DNA of 61,567 bases, taken from positions 1 through 61,567 of the forward strand of contig CAMODE010000050.1 of NCBI GenBank assembly GCA_946611235.1. The letters run 5' to 3'. The number at the start of each line of letters is the position of its first letter. Within the stretch, counting starts at the first letter, position 1. This DNA comes from an uncultured Caryophanales bacterium. GTDB taxonomy: Bacteria > Bacillota_I > Bacilli_A > RF39 > UBA660. The notes beneath the pieces are model-generated. The model made no database searches, was not told the origin of the DNA, and worked only from the letters and a program-made list of their open reading frames with translations. The translations under genes and the position numbers were made by a program. This document shows positions 8,739-17,744 of the stretch, piece after piece.

Positions 8739-9044
8739 ATGAAAAAGTTTAATATGATTGATGAAAATTTTATTTGTGAAAATTGTGGTAAAGAAGTTAA
8801 AAAACTAGGATATACCGCTAGGGATCATTGTCCATATTGTTTATATTCTAAACACTTAGATATTAATCCTGGAGACAGACAAAATACTTGTAAAGGATTA
8901 ATGAAACCAATCGGTATTGAAAAATATAAAAACAGTTATAAAATAATTTATAACTGTGAAAAATGTCATACAAACCATAAAAATATTATGGCAACAGATG
9001 ATAATTTTGATTTAATAATATACCTATCCAATATTAATCACTAA
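8739..9044 (+). CDS. RNHCP-domain protein (zinc-ribbon-like)
   Basis: A 101-aa protein with the pattern of the RNHCP domain family: FICENCGKEV, then TARDHCPYCLYSKHLD, then a Gly-Asp-Arg segment, CKGLMKPIG and a final CEKCH. The four Cys pairs suggest zinc binding. Function of the family is unknown. Its stop overlaps the end of the convergent Asn-rich gene by about 11 bases. Confidence 0.75.
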   Translation: MKKFNMIDENFICENCGKEVKKLGYTARDHCPYCLYSKHLDINPGDRQNTCKGLMKPIGIEKYKNSYKIIYNCEKCHTNHKNIMATDDNFDLIIYLSNINH

Positions 9045-9486
9045 ATAAAGAAGTAATTACCGGAAGTAAGAAAATAAAGACAAGAAGAACCACTATTATA
9101 AGTAAGGCTATTTTAAACTCAGGTCCTAAGTTAATAGATGCCTTCTTTTTTTTAGTATTATTTGAAACAAACGTTCTTTTAACAGGACTATCATTATTAA
9201 CTACTTCATTATTTAAACTAGTATTAGTATTAGTATTAGTATTAGTATTATTTTGATTTATATTACTATAAGGAACACTTCCATTAATACTATTATTTTG
9301 AATATCCATATTATTTTGAGAATTAAAAGTATTATTAACATTATTATTTTGGGCTAGATTAGTATTAACACTCTGAATATTCATGTTCATTGGATCATTA
9401 ACATTCATTTGAGGAATACCTATTGAAGTATTTAGATTACCTGATGCTCGGTAAGGAGTTACATTATTATTATTTTCTTCTTGCAT
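9034..9486 (-). CDS. Asn-rich, tail-anchored membrane protein
   Basis: A 150-aa protein with a low-complexity N-terminal part rich in Asn, Met and Gln, including an Asn-Thr repeat, and a C-terminal membrane helix (FKIALLIIVVLLVFIFLLPV). There is no signal peptide, so the bulk is probably cytoplasmic. The Asn-Thr run is encoded by a six-base microsatellite near 9219-9255 that could change length. It follows an Asn-rich protein with the opposite topology; both lie downstream of ezrA. Confidence 0.6.
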   Translation of the reverse strand: MQEENNNNVTPYRASGNLNTSIGIPQMNVNDPMNMNIQSVNTNLAQNNNVNNTFNSQNNMDIQNNSINGSVPYSNINQNNTNTNTNTNTSLNNEVVNNDSPVKRTFVSNNTKKKKASINLGPEFKIALLIIVVLLVFIFLLPVITSLFSD

Positions 9487-9509
9487 ATTTATTCCTCTCT
9501 TTCTATATA

Positions 9510-9535
9510 AAAGATTTAGGAAACCCTAAATCTTT
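9510..9535 (-). terminator. Terminator hairpin between the two Asn-rich genes
   Basis: Perfect 11-bp arms AAAGATTTAGG (9510-9520) and CCTAAATCTTT (9525-9535). On the minus strand it follows the stop of the 326-aa gene. Confidence 0.75.
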
Positions 9536-9539
9536 TTAA

Positions 9540-10520
9540 TTACTGAATATTATTTATTTGTCCATTAGGATTATTCTGTGGCATACCATTTACAAAATTA
9601 GGAACACCAAGATTATTATTATTAATATTTTGCATATTATTATTTGGCATCTGATTTACCATATTCATATTAGGAATTGGTTCAGGAACCACATTAATAT
9701 GAGGCTCATTAGCATTAGCACTAGGAGCATTTACTGGGGCATTAGGTATTGGATTAACCATTGGCCCATTTACAATACCAATAGGACTAGTTGTTGTCAT
9801 ACTAGGCGTAGGATTAACTACTGGTTCTTCCGCTAATGACTGCATTGTTACTTCTGTAGGTTGTACTGATGTCATAGGTGAAACAGGAGTAACAGGACTT
9901 TGCATAGGCTCTACTACGGGAATTGGTTCTACAACTGGAGTTGGAGTAACAACATTATTTACCATAGGTTCCATTTGAACAGGCGTAGGAGTAACTACTT
10001 CTCTAGGTTCGATAACTGGTTTTTGTTCAGATGCTGGAACAAAGAATGAATCATTATTAATTGCTGGTTCAGCGACCATATTATTATTAGGAACTGTATT
10101 TACACTATTATTCATAGAAGTCATATTAGGTTCAGCCATAAACCCATTATTCATCATATTATTATTCAAGCCAGGATTAACTCCCATATTCATATCAGGG
10201 GTAACCATATTATTTGCCATCATATTATTATTTAAGCCACTAGTCATATTTGGTTCAAATAAATTATTATTTATATTCTGATTCATATTTTGATCAAAGG
10301 AATTAACTTGATTATTAAATCCCATATTCATACTTTGATTCATATTATTGAAATCATTTACCCCAGAATTAGTATTATTATCCTCATTCATAGTCTTTTC
10401 TCTTAATTTTTTCTTTTTCTTAGTATCTGCTAAAAATCCTATTATTGTAATAAGTAATATTAAAAGTACAGCCAAAACCCAAATATAATATTCTAATAAA
10501 AAATCAATAACTGCTTGCAT
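9540..10520 (-). CDS. N-terminally anchored Asn/Met/Pro-rich protein
   Basis: A 326-aa protein with one membrane helix at residues 8-30 (YYIWVLAVLLILLITIIGFL), then a basic stretch (KKKKKLREK) and a long disordered tail made of Asn-Met and later Pro-Val-Thr-Met repeats. The basic residues after the helix suggest the tail is cytoplasmic. No enzymatic domain is visible. It lies just downstream of ezrA, so a role around the division or envelope machinery is possible but unproven. Confidence 0.6.
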   Translation of the reverse strand: MQAVIDFLLEYYIWVLAVLLILLITIIGFLADTKKKKKLREKTMNEDNNTNSGVNDFNNMNQSMNMGFNNQVNSFDQNMNQNINNNLFEPNMTSGLNNNMMANNMVTPDMNMGVNPGLNNNMMNNGFMAEPNMTSMNNSVNTVPNNNMVAEPAINNDSFFVPASEQKPVIEPREVVTPTPVQMEPMVNNVVTPTPVVEPIPVVEPMQSPVTPVSPMTSVQPTEVTMQSLAEEPVVNPTPSMTTTSPIGIVNGPMVNPIPNAPVNAPSANANEPHINVVPEPIPNMNMVNQMPNNNMQNINNNNLGVPNFVNGMPQNNPNGQINNIQ

Positions 10521-10577
10521 TTCATTTCCTCCTCTTTACTCTACAATTAGAATAACATAAATTATTCTAAAATGCAA

Positions 10578-12278
10578 CTAATACTTAAATTTTTCTCCAA
10601 TATTTTTATCTATAAAACTTAAACTTTTAAGAGATATATCAAATGAATCTTTATACTTACCTCTTTTAAATAACTCTTCAGCTTTATTCATAGCAATATC
10701 TATTTCTTCATAAGTACTTCGATATCTATTACCATAAACAATGATATTTTCAGCCATAGTAACTAATTTAATCATATCATTAGTTTTATTATATATTTTA
10801 AATACCAAGTCTCTAGCGGTATCTACCCTAATATTAAGTATTTTAATAACAATAGGTTTCTTTTCTAATTCCTTTACTATTTCTCTAATAGCATCTTGTG
10901 CTTCTGTTAGTTCAATATAATAACTACTAGGAATAACTGGTATCTTATATTCTTTTAATCGATACTTAGCTTTCTTTAATAAATTTTCAATTGTATCAAG
11001 TTGTTCCCTAGCTCTTGTTTCATCATCTTGCATACTAGTAATTGATCTAAGTTGATAATCTAAATCATCTTGTAATCTGGATAATTTTAAAGATAAGCCA
11101 TCTAATTCTTCTACTAACTTCGAATAAGCAAAAGTCTTCATCTTACCTTGTTCTACTAGTATTTTATAATCCTTATTAATCTTTTCTAAATTCTTATTAA
11201 GTAAACTAAATTTATTAATATCTTCATTAGATAAATTATAATTATACTTAATATCATCTATTTGTAAATAAATATCTCTAACTACTCTATTAATGTTTTC
11301 AATTTTATATCCTAGTTCTTTAATATTCTGTCTAAATAAATCTTTACATTCTTTTTCTTTATCAAAATCATTATATAAACTATTAAAATAATCCATAAAA
11401 GTTTTAAGTTCTACTATTGAGTCACCCATATCTAAGTTTTTTAAATTATTCATAATATTATTGATTTTATTTTTAATTTCATTAATATTATACTCAACAT
11501 TCAAATAATCAAGGGGGTAACCATCTCTTTTCATTCGATAATAATAAATATCTGCTTCTTCTATCTTATTAGGAACAAGTACTGTAGCCATTAATACAAT
11601 TGTCGGAGCATCATCAATTATTTTACTTAATTTATTAATCCTATCATCTAATGTACTAATCTTTTTTTCTACAGATACATATTCATTATTATCCATAGCT
11701 CTTTCAAACTCGACAAATAACTTATCTATCTTATTAAATTCTTCTTCAATATAAGTACTAACTTCCCCATACTCTTTCTTATTTCTTTCAAACTTATTTT
11801 CAAGTTCTCGATAAACTATTTTTAACTTAGTAATTAAAGACCTATTTCTTTCTTCTGACTCTGTAATTAATTTAACTTCATCTAATAGAGTATCAGTCTT
11901 TTTCTTCAAAGTTCTAAGTTCCATCTCTATACTAGCTATCTTTCTAATTGCTGCTTTATAATCCTTCCTGTCAATCATAAATTCAGCATCTGATATAGAA
12001 TCCGTAAGTTCTGGTATTTTTGTATCTCTAATTAATTTAAAAGTATTATCCCAATCTTCCATCTTCCCTTTTAAATTATCCGTCTTAACTAGTTCTTTAA
12101 CTTTCGATATTTCACTAAGAACAGGAACACCAAGTAAATTATTTTTTTCTATATCTAAATTTTCTATTTCTCTCTTATATTTCTTTTTTTGATTACTCTT
12201 AATAATAACAACAGTAATAATTATAAGGATAATTGCCAATATAAAAGCTGATATAGTAATTAAAAGGACACTATCCAT
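10578..12278 (-). CDS. ezrA: Septation ring formation regulator EzrA
   Basis: About 566 aa from the chosen start: an N-terminal membrane helix (VLLITISAFILAIILIIITV) followed by a long series of coiled coils, the layout and length of EzrA. EzrA binds FtsZ from the membrane and limits Z-ring assembly while helping coordinate cell-wall synthesis. The ORF track starts 21 codons earlier, but AGGAAAGGTGG lies just upstream of the MDSVLL start at 12278, so I prefer that one. Downstream are two Asn-rich membrane proteins on the same strand. Confidence 0.85.
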   Translation of the reverse strand: MDSVLLITISAFILAIILIIITVVIIKSNQKKKYKREIENLDIEKNNLLGVPVLSEISKVKELVKTDNLKGKMEDWDNTFKLIRDTKIPELTDSISDAEFMIDRKDYKAAIRKIASIEMELRTLKKKTDTLLDEVKLITESEERNRSLITKLKIVYRELENKFERNKKEYGEVSTYIEEEFNKIDKLFVEFERAMDNNEYVSVEKKISTLDDRINKLSKIIDDAPTIVLMATVLVPNKIEEADIYYYRMKRDGYPLDYLNVEYNINEIKNKINNIMNNLKNLDMGDSIVELKTFMDYFNSLYNDFDKEKECKDLFRQNIKELGYKIENINRVVRDIYLQIDDIKYNYNLSNEDINKFSLLNKNLEKINKDYKILVEQGKMKTFAYSKLVEELDGLSLKLSRLQDDLDYQLRSITSMQDDETRAREQLDTIENLLKKAKYRLKEYKIPVIPSSYYIELTEAQDAIREIVKELEKKPIVIKILNIRVDTARDLVFKIYNKTNDMIKLVTMAENIIVYGNRYRSTYEEIDIAMNKAEELFKRGKYKDSFDISLKSLSFIDKNIGEKFKY

Positions 12279-12365
12279 ATTCTTACCACCTTTCCTACTC
12301 ATACTATATTTTACCACAAAATATTTTTTTTTAAAATACAAATATATACTTTTTTTATTATTTTT

Positions 12366-12428
12366 AATAACCGCTTCGCTAACTAATTAACTATCGTTAA
12401 TTAGCAGTAGACTTCTACAAGAAGAATC
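12366..12428 (-). repeat. Dispersed hairpin element, copy 1
   Basis: Read on the minus strand: GATTCTTCTTGTA, then a 9-bp stem CTAATTAAC/GTTAATTAG, then GTTAGCGAAGCGG and A/T-rich sequence. The same order of blocks recurs at 30355 and 54701 with different but still pairing stem bases. It sits between ezrA and the DUF3800 gene. Confidence 0.75.
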
Positions 12429-12476
12429 CATTATATAGATTATATTCTAGATACACAAGTTTTTTGTAAAATAGAT

Positions 12477-12515
12477 GTAAATAGTATTTACTAATCAGAT
12501 ATATTTCTTTATAAT
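12477..12515 (+). promoter_or_regulatory. Promoter of DUF3800 gene with overlapping palindrome
   Basis: TTTACT (12487-12492), 17 bp, TATAAT (12510-12515). The 15-bp palindrome GTAAATAGTATTTAC (12477-12491) covers the -35, which is where a repressor would bind. Confidence 0.6.
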
Positions 12516-12554
12516 AGAAAATTAGTTAGAATGATATATGGGGAGATGGTTAGC

Positions 12555-13220
12555 ATGAAAAGACTTAATATTTTTGTCGATGAAACAGGAGGATTTGGTT
12601 TTGGAGAAGGAACTTCTAGATTATATGGAATTTCATTTGTTTTTCACGAGCAAGATAATAATATTAGAAAAGAAATTGATACATTAAATGATAGATTAAA
12701 CAAATTAGAATATCATAACATGATACATACCGCTGAATTAGTTAATAATAAAGGCGAATATAAGAGTATTAGTGCTCGAGTTAGAAAAAGCATATTTAAT
12801 GCTATATATACTTTTTCAAAAAGGATAGATGTTAAGTATTACACAATTATTATTGATAAAAAATATATGGATGATAATAAGATATTAAAGAAAAATATAA
12901 AAATTGCTATAAACAAAATAATTAATGATAACTTAGATTATATTAACATGTTTGATGTAATAGTGATATATTATGATAATGGTCAAATACCATTAGGTAA
13001 AATAATTGATTCAGAGTTTTCTATATTTAATACTAAGCACATCATAGATTTTGATCATAAGGAAAAGAAATTGTTTCAAGTTGCCGATATGCTTACCTTT
13101 ATCGACAAATGCGATTATAAAGAAAAACATAAAATTTCTATGACTAAAGCTGAAAAGTATTTCTTCAAAGATGATGAAATGAGAAAAATCATAAAACGAA
13201 TTGAAAAGAAACGATTATAA
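12555..13220 (+). CDS. DUF3800 domain-containing protein
   Basis: A 221-aa protein from the chosen start. NIFVDETGGFGFG at the N terminus and LFQVADMLTFI near the C terminus are the acidic motifs typical of DUF3800, an RNase H-like fold family found often near mobile or defence genes. The first Asp-Glu and the later Asp suggest metal binding; nuclease activity is inference. GGGGAG precedes the ATG at 12555, so the upstream ATG at 12531 is less likely. A palindrome covers its -35, and its terminator is shared with the convergent small RNA. It lies in an accessory island with a HipA-like kinase and an IS. Confidence 0.75.
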   Translation: MKRLNIFVDETGGFGFGEGTSRLYGISFVFHEQDNNIRKEIDTLNDRLNKLEYHNMIHTAELVNNKGEYKSISARVRKSIFNAIYTFSKRIDVKYYTIIIDKKYMDDNKILKKNIKIAINKIINDNLDYINMFDVIVIYYDNGQIPLGKIIDSEFSIFNTKHIIDFDHKEKKLFQVADMLTFIDKCDYKEKHKISMTKAEKYFFKDDEMRKIIKRIEKKRL

Positions 13221-13224
13221 CATT

Positions 13225-13252
13225 AAAAAAACAACCAAATGGTTGCTTTTTT
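13225..13252. terminator. Bidirectional terminator (DUF3800 gene and small RNA)
   Basis: A CAACCA/TGGTTG stem is flanked by A6 and T6, giving a T-tract on both strands. Confidence 0.75.
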
Positions 13253-13348
13253 AAGCGGGACCTAGCCCCTACACGAGTCAGGCCCGATTACTGTAAACAG
13301 TAGAGGCCCAAAGTAGATATAATCTACATTATATTATATCTCACTTGC
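13227..13348 (-). ncRNA. Probable structured small RNA, family unknown
   Basis: A GC-rich island of about 60 bases stands out in very AT-rich DNA. On the minus strand it has a promoter upstream (TTTACA-17-TATAAT) and ends in a terminator, predicting an RNA of about 120 nt with no ORF. Possible stems are GTAGATTATATCTAC; CCTCTAC with GTAGGGG (7 bp, one G-U); a TACTG-TTTA-CAGTA hairpin; and CGGG with CTCG. It is not recognisable as SRP RNA, 6S, tmRNA or RNase P. It is divergent from the HipA-like kinase, so it could regulate that gene or be a remnant of another element. Confidence 0.5.
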
Positions 13349-13354
13349 AAATAA

Positions 13355-13395
13355 ATTATACCAAATATATTTATATTTGTAAATTGTTTTACAAA
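13355..13395 (-). promoter_or_regulatory. Promoter of small RNA with inverted repeat
   Basis: Minus strand: TTTACA (13383-13378), 17 bp, TATAAT (13360-13355). The inverted repeat TTTGTAA...TTACAAA (13376-13395) overlaps the -35 and lies between this promoter and the divergent kinase gene. Confidence 0.5.
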
Positions 13396-13473
13396 AAATT
13401 TTTATGTAACTTAATTATTTTTATTCAAAAGCAAATAAATATATGGTATTATATATAGAAAGAAGGTAAGAAG

Positions 13474-14322
13474 ATGATTGATTTTACCAATGCTATTGAA
13501 GAATTTAATACCTATAGTGGATCAGAAAAGAAAAAAACATTAATATATGATAATACTAAATACTTAGTAAAATTTCCAGAGCCATTAAAAAATAACAAAT
13601 TCAAATATAATAATATTTCAGAATATATAGGAAGTAATATTTTTAAAATGTCTGGTTTTGAAACACAGAATGTAGTATTAGGAAATTATAATTATAATGG
13701 AAAAGATAAAATAGTATGTGGATGTGTTGATTTCACTGATAATAACCATATACTATGTGAATTTGAAAACTTAGCCCTAAGTTCCAATCCAGATAAAAAA
13801 ATAGAAACAGAAATAAATGATATTATGGAAGTATTAGAAGAAAATTCTCATTTAATAAATGTAAAAGAAACTAAAGATAAATTTTGGGATATGTTTATTA
13901 TTGATAGTTTAATAGGAAATACAGATAGACATAATGGTAATTGGGGATTTCTTCTTAATAAAGAGACAAAAGAACTAAACTTCTCTCCCATATATGACTG
14001 TGGTTCATCACTTAATCCTATGTTAGACGATGAAGAAATGAAAAATATTACAAGTACTGAACTAAAGAATCTAGCTATTAATTGTTATTCTTGTTTAAGA
14101 GAAAACAATAATAAAATTAACTATATGTCATTTATAAAAGAAATGCAAAATGTAGATTGCAATAATGCTTTAAAAAGAGTATTTAATAATATTGATATAA
14201 TTAAAATAAATAACTTTATTGATAATATAGAATGCATATCAAATTATCGTAAAGACTTCTATAAAAATATTATTAATATACGATATAATATATTAAAGGA
14301 AACATATAATAAATTAGTTTAA
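13474..14322 (+). CDS. HipA-like (CtkA-type) Ser/Thr protein kinase, stand-alone
   Basis: A 282-aa protein with the HipA C-terminal kinase core: DMFIIDSLIGNTDRHNGNWG (catalytic loop) and FSPIYDCGSSLNP (metal-binding D). An N-terminal LIYDNTKYLVKFPEP strand supplies the likely ATP-binding Lys. Canonical HipA is about 440 aa with an extra N-terminal domain and a HipB antitoxin; both are absent here. The short form resembles CtkA-like kinases. Good ribosome site (AGAAGGTAAG). If it is toxic, the missing partner must be elsewhere or be the divergent small RNA (speculation). Confidence 0.75.
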   Translation: MIDFTNAIEEFNTYSGSEKKKTLIYDNTKYLVKFPEPLKNNKFKYNNISEYIGSNIFKMSGFETQNVVLGNYNYNGKDKIVCGCVDFTDNNHILCEFENLALSSNPDKKIETEINDIMEVLEENSHLINVKETKDKFWDMFIIDSLIGNTDRHNGNWGFLLNKETKELNFSPIYDCGSSLNPMLDDEEMKNITSTELKNLAINCYSCLRENNNKINYMSFIKEMQNVDCNNALKRVFNNIDIIKINNFIDNIECISNYRKDFYKNIINIRYNILKETYNKLV

Positions 14323-14325
14323 AGT

Positions 14326-14350
14326 AAAAACAACCATGCGGTTGTTTTTT
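14326..14350 (+). terminator. Terminator after HipA-like gene
   Basis: AAAAACAACC-ATGC-GGTTGTTTTT, a perfect stem with a T-tract, lies just after the stop. Confidence 0.8.
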
Positions 14351-15476
14351 ATAATTTTACTAAGTTTGTATATTACTAACATTACTTATTCTTTATACCA
14401 AAACTATTATTGTATTCTTCCAAACTTTTAATATACTTAGTTATATTAGTAGTTACTTCAGTAAACATCGAAGTAGCTGCTGCCATAAAACGAATATATT
14501 TATCTTTTTCACTAACATCAGTTACATTTAATAAGCTTTTAATGGCTATTAATACATTTCTAATATCACTATATACTTTTTCTTTAGTACTATCATCTAA
14601 TTTCTTATCATCTATATCTTTCATTATATTAATAACTTCTAATAATATATCTTTATGATTATAATTATTTAATTCTTCATCTAAGTATCTCTTTCCATTT
14701 ACTAAATCAAAAGATATCTCTAATTGCCTATGAATATTTAATCCATGCTCTTCATATTTATCTAAATTAGCATACTTATCTATCTCTATAATTAATGGAT
14801 GAAGTTCTCTTCTTAATCCTATTTCTATTTCTTCATATCTTTCCTTAGTAACATTAGTATTAAGTTCATTACCAATACTATCTTTATATTTATTTAAAAC
14901 AGTATTAATATCATTTCTAATTTTATTAGTATACTCACTACTAGATAATCTATCTAATGAATTTCTTATCCCATTTATAAAACCAATAATATCATTATCT
15001 TTAATATCTTCTTTATATTCACTTACATTTAAAATATTATATAAACATAATAATTTATACTTAGGAACATCTTTTACTTTATCAGTAATACTACTTAGTA
15101 ATTCATTAATCTTATTATCTAATTCATTCTTAATAAGTGATGATTCTTCAAGTACTGTATTACCATTAATTTTATCTATAATATAATTTTTTATTTTATT
15201 TGCTACATCATCTAAATATTTAGTAAGAGTAATCTTAATATCATTATTATTATCTAAGAATGCTGATAAATATAATATATTCTTAATCTTACTCTCTATA
15301 TCATTATCATATGAATAAGATTCTACTTTTTTATTAATTAACTCTTTATAATCATTAATATTCTTACTAAATAGAATAAAATCATTTAATTCTTTTATTA
15401 GACCTGTTCGGAAAGGAGTATTTTAAAAATCACAAAAATGTGGTATCATATATATAAAGGTAAATAGGTGGTACTT

Positions 15477-15638
15477 ATGTTATATATATTGTTAATTTTG
15501 ATTGGTATATTAGGTGGGATAGTTTTAGATAGAGTTATTCCTACTAAAAAAGATAAAATAGAAAATGAATATGTAAAAATCTTTAGGGAAGCAATTGAAA
15601 AAGATTTAGAACAGGACAAGGTAAAAAAAAAGAATTGA
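15477..15638 (+). CDS. Small membrane ORF inside the IS
   Basis: 53 codons starting at ATG 15477 with a strong AGGTGG site. The N terminus is one hydrophobic helix (MLYILLILIGILGGIVLD), then a charged helical tail ending at a run of nine A. It is in a different frame from the transposase. It may be a real leader protein, or the start of a fusion made by a +1 frameshift or transcript slippage on the A-run. It was too short for the ORF track. Confidence 0.5.
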   Translation: MLYILLILIGILGGIVLDRVIPTKKDKIENEYVKIFREAIEKDLEQDKVKKKN

Positions 15639-15657
15639 AATTAGATACCAAGAGCTA

Positions 15658-16485
15658 ATGGCAATTACTGATGATGCAAAATTTAAATTACTTACAGGGG
15701 TTACTCGAAAAGTCTTTTTAGATTTAATGGGAATATTGCAACCAATTTATGACGAAACTCACAAAAATGGTTCTAACAGAGGAATTGGAGTTGGATGCAG
15801 GTTATTATTAGCATTGACTTACTGGAGAGAATATAGAGGAATGCGACAAATGGCATTTGACTACGAATTATCTGTATCTACAGTATGTGAAAGTATACAT
15901 TGGGTAGAAGATAATTTGAGTAACCATCCAAATTTTAATTTTGGAAGTATAGAAGAAGAAATTAACAAATTAGAAAGTCAAAATATTAATGTTAGTAAAA
16001 TTATTGGAGATGTAGAAGAACAACCAATTGAAAGACCTACAGATAATCAAGAACTTCATTACTCTGGTAAGAAAAAAAGACATACTACAAAGAATCAAAT
16101 TATTATTAATGAAGATGATTTAAGAATTATAAACTATTATAATGCAGTAGCAACAACACATGATTTTCAAATGCTAAAAGATAGTAATGTTATCGATACT
16201 TTAAACAAATTAAATATAAGTTGTAAATTTGATAGTGGATATCAAGGAGCCCAAAAATTATTAAATAATGCATCAATTCCATACAAAAAATCAAAATATC
16301 ATGAGTTAACTGAAGAAGAGAAAACATATAATAGGAATCTATCTTCAACGCGAATAAAAATAGAGCATGTAAATAGGACTATAAAAATATTTAGAATTAT
16401 GAAAGAAACTTATAGAAATCATCAAAAAAGATATGATAAAAAATTGAAGATTATGTTTACTATATACAATATGAATTTAACATAG
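15658..16485 (+). CDS. IS5-family transposase
   Basis: 275 aa from the first ATG. An N-terminal HTH_Tnp_4-like part is followed by a DDE domain: IIGDVEEQPIERP (first D), KFDSGYQG (second D) and TRIKIEHVNRTIKIFR (E). Homology appears to extend upstream of the ATG (in-frame IEIRYQEL), so the true start may be a non-ATG codon near 15640 or a frameshift from the small upstream ORF. All three catalytic acids are present. Confidence 0.88.
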   Translation: MAITDDAKFKLLTGVTRKVFLDLMGILQPIYDETHKNGSNRGIGVGCRLLLALTYWREYRGMRQMAFDYELSVSTVCESIHWVEDNLSNHPNFNFGSIEEEINKLESQNINVSKIIGDVEEQPIERPTDNQELHYSGKKKRHTTKNQIIINEDDLRIINYYNAVATTHDFQMLKDSNVIDTLNKLNISCKFDSGYQGAQKLLNNASIPYKKSKYHELTEEEKTYNRNLSSTRIKIEHVNRTIKIFRIMKETYRNHQKRYDKKLKIMFTIYNMNLT

Positions 16486-17744
16486 TACCTTTCCGAACAG
16501 GTCTATTAAACTCTTTATTCTATTCAAAAATAAATAAGTATCATTCTTTAATCCTTCATAATCAAACCTATCCCCATTATCTTTACCATATTCTGGTTTA
16601 AAACTTTCAATAGAACTTTTATATACTCTATCTATTTCATTTACCTTTTCAGTAATAATACTAGCTATTTTCTTAGGAAAATCTTTACATAAATATATAA
16701 TCTCATCTTCAAGATGCTTAATATCATCTTCATCTTTTTGAGAACTAATTTCGTTCTCATATTTTTTTTCTTTATTTACTTCTGATAATACAATTTTTTT
16801 ATCTTTTATAAATGTTACATTCCTATCTTTTACTAATTCTTTAAATAATTCTTTAATTAACTTTTTTTCTTTCTCCTTAGAAAAAAAAGAATATTGTGGG
16901 CTTTTAAATTCAATATTTTTAGCACTTTCTTTATTAGCCAATACTGCATAAATAAGATTAATATTTAAACTATTAATATCTAAATACTCAATAGTTACTT
17001 TATCTCCATCAAATAGAATATTACACTCATTACTTATACTAAATTTCTTTAATGAAGAACAACCAACAAAAGCTTTTGGTCCAAGATTAGTTACACTTTC
17101 TGGTATTGTTATTTCTTCAAGTAACCAGCATTTTTCAAAAGCAAAATTTCTAATTGTAGTTAAGCCTTCGGAAAGATTAACTCTTTTTAAATGACATTTT
17201 AGAAATGCATTATATTCAATTTTAATCAAACTACTAGGCATTGTTATTTCTTCAAGTGATATACAATTTTCAAAAGCACACTCATTAATTGCAGTTAAGC
17301 CTTCGGAAAGATTAACTCTTTTTAATGACCTGCAACCCGAAAAGGCCATATAACCTATTCTTTTTATATTACCAGGTATATTTATTTCTTCAAGTGATAT
17401 ACAATTTTCAAACAATTGATCAAAAAAAGTCATATTTTCTGATAAATGAACTTTCTTTAGATTAAAACAATGTTCAAAAGCAGAAGACTCAATAGTTATT
17501 ACACTATTTGGAATATATATTTCTTCAAGGTGTCCATTATGGTAACATGCATGAAAAGCTATTGAAGTAACTCCTTCAGGTATATTAAGACTTTTTAATC
17601 CAGGATTAACCCCTACTAAAACTCCATCTCTAATTTTATAATCATTATTTTCTATATTCATAATGCACCCTCTTACATATGTTATCTTTACTTAATTATA
17701 TAATGAAATTACTTATAAGTAAAGAAAAAGAGAATAATTTCTCT

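Larger units (their letters stand above)
15400..16504 (+). mobile_element. IS5-family insertion sequence (ISL2-like)
   Basis: An element of 1105 bp bounded by inverted repeats AGACCTGTTCGGAAAGG and CCTTTCCGAACAGGTCT (17 bp, perfect), with a 3-bp target duplication ATT on each side (15397-15399 and 16505-16507). The TSD fits the ANT type described for ISL2-group IS5 elements. It carries an intact DDE transposase and a small upstream ORF. Perfect ends, an intact gene and a frame-exact scar indicate recent insertion. Confidence 0.9.
14382..17661 (-). pseudogene. BspA-type leucine-rich-repeat protein, split by IS insertion
   Basis: The gene starts at 17661 and reads into the IS at 16504, where it stops (ORF end 16477). 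On the far side of the IS the same frame stays open to a stop at 14382. Joining 17661-16505 to 15396-14382 gives 2172 bases, exactly 724 codons, so a 723-aa protein was intact before insertion. The N-terminal 230 residues are LRR_5 repeats of the type LEEIxIPxxVxxIxxxAFxxC; the rest is a charged, coiled helical region. No signal peptide is visible. The ORF 14382..14624 in the track is only the last 80 codons. Within the LRR part, short near-identical DNA repeats (for example around 17166 and 17296) could recombine. Confidence 0.85.

Noticed and set aside
9558-9836. 92-aa plus-strand ORF with many His/Ile/Arg
   Set aside because: Antisense of the Asn/Met-rich repeat region; composition comes from the repeat codons.
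13253-13320. GC-rich island considered as SRP RNA or tRNA
   Set aside because: It lacks the SRP GGAAGGAAGCAGC-type loop and any cloverleaf with a T-loop; kept only as unknown ncRNA.
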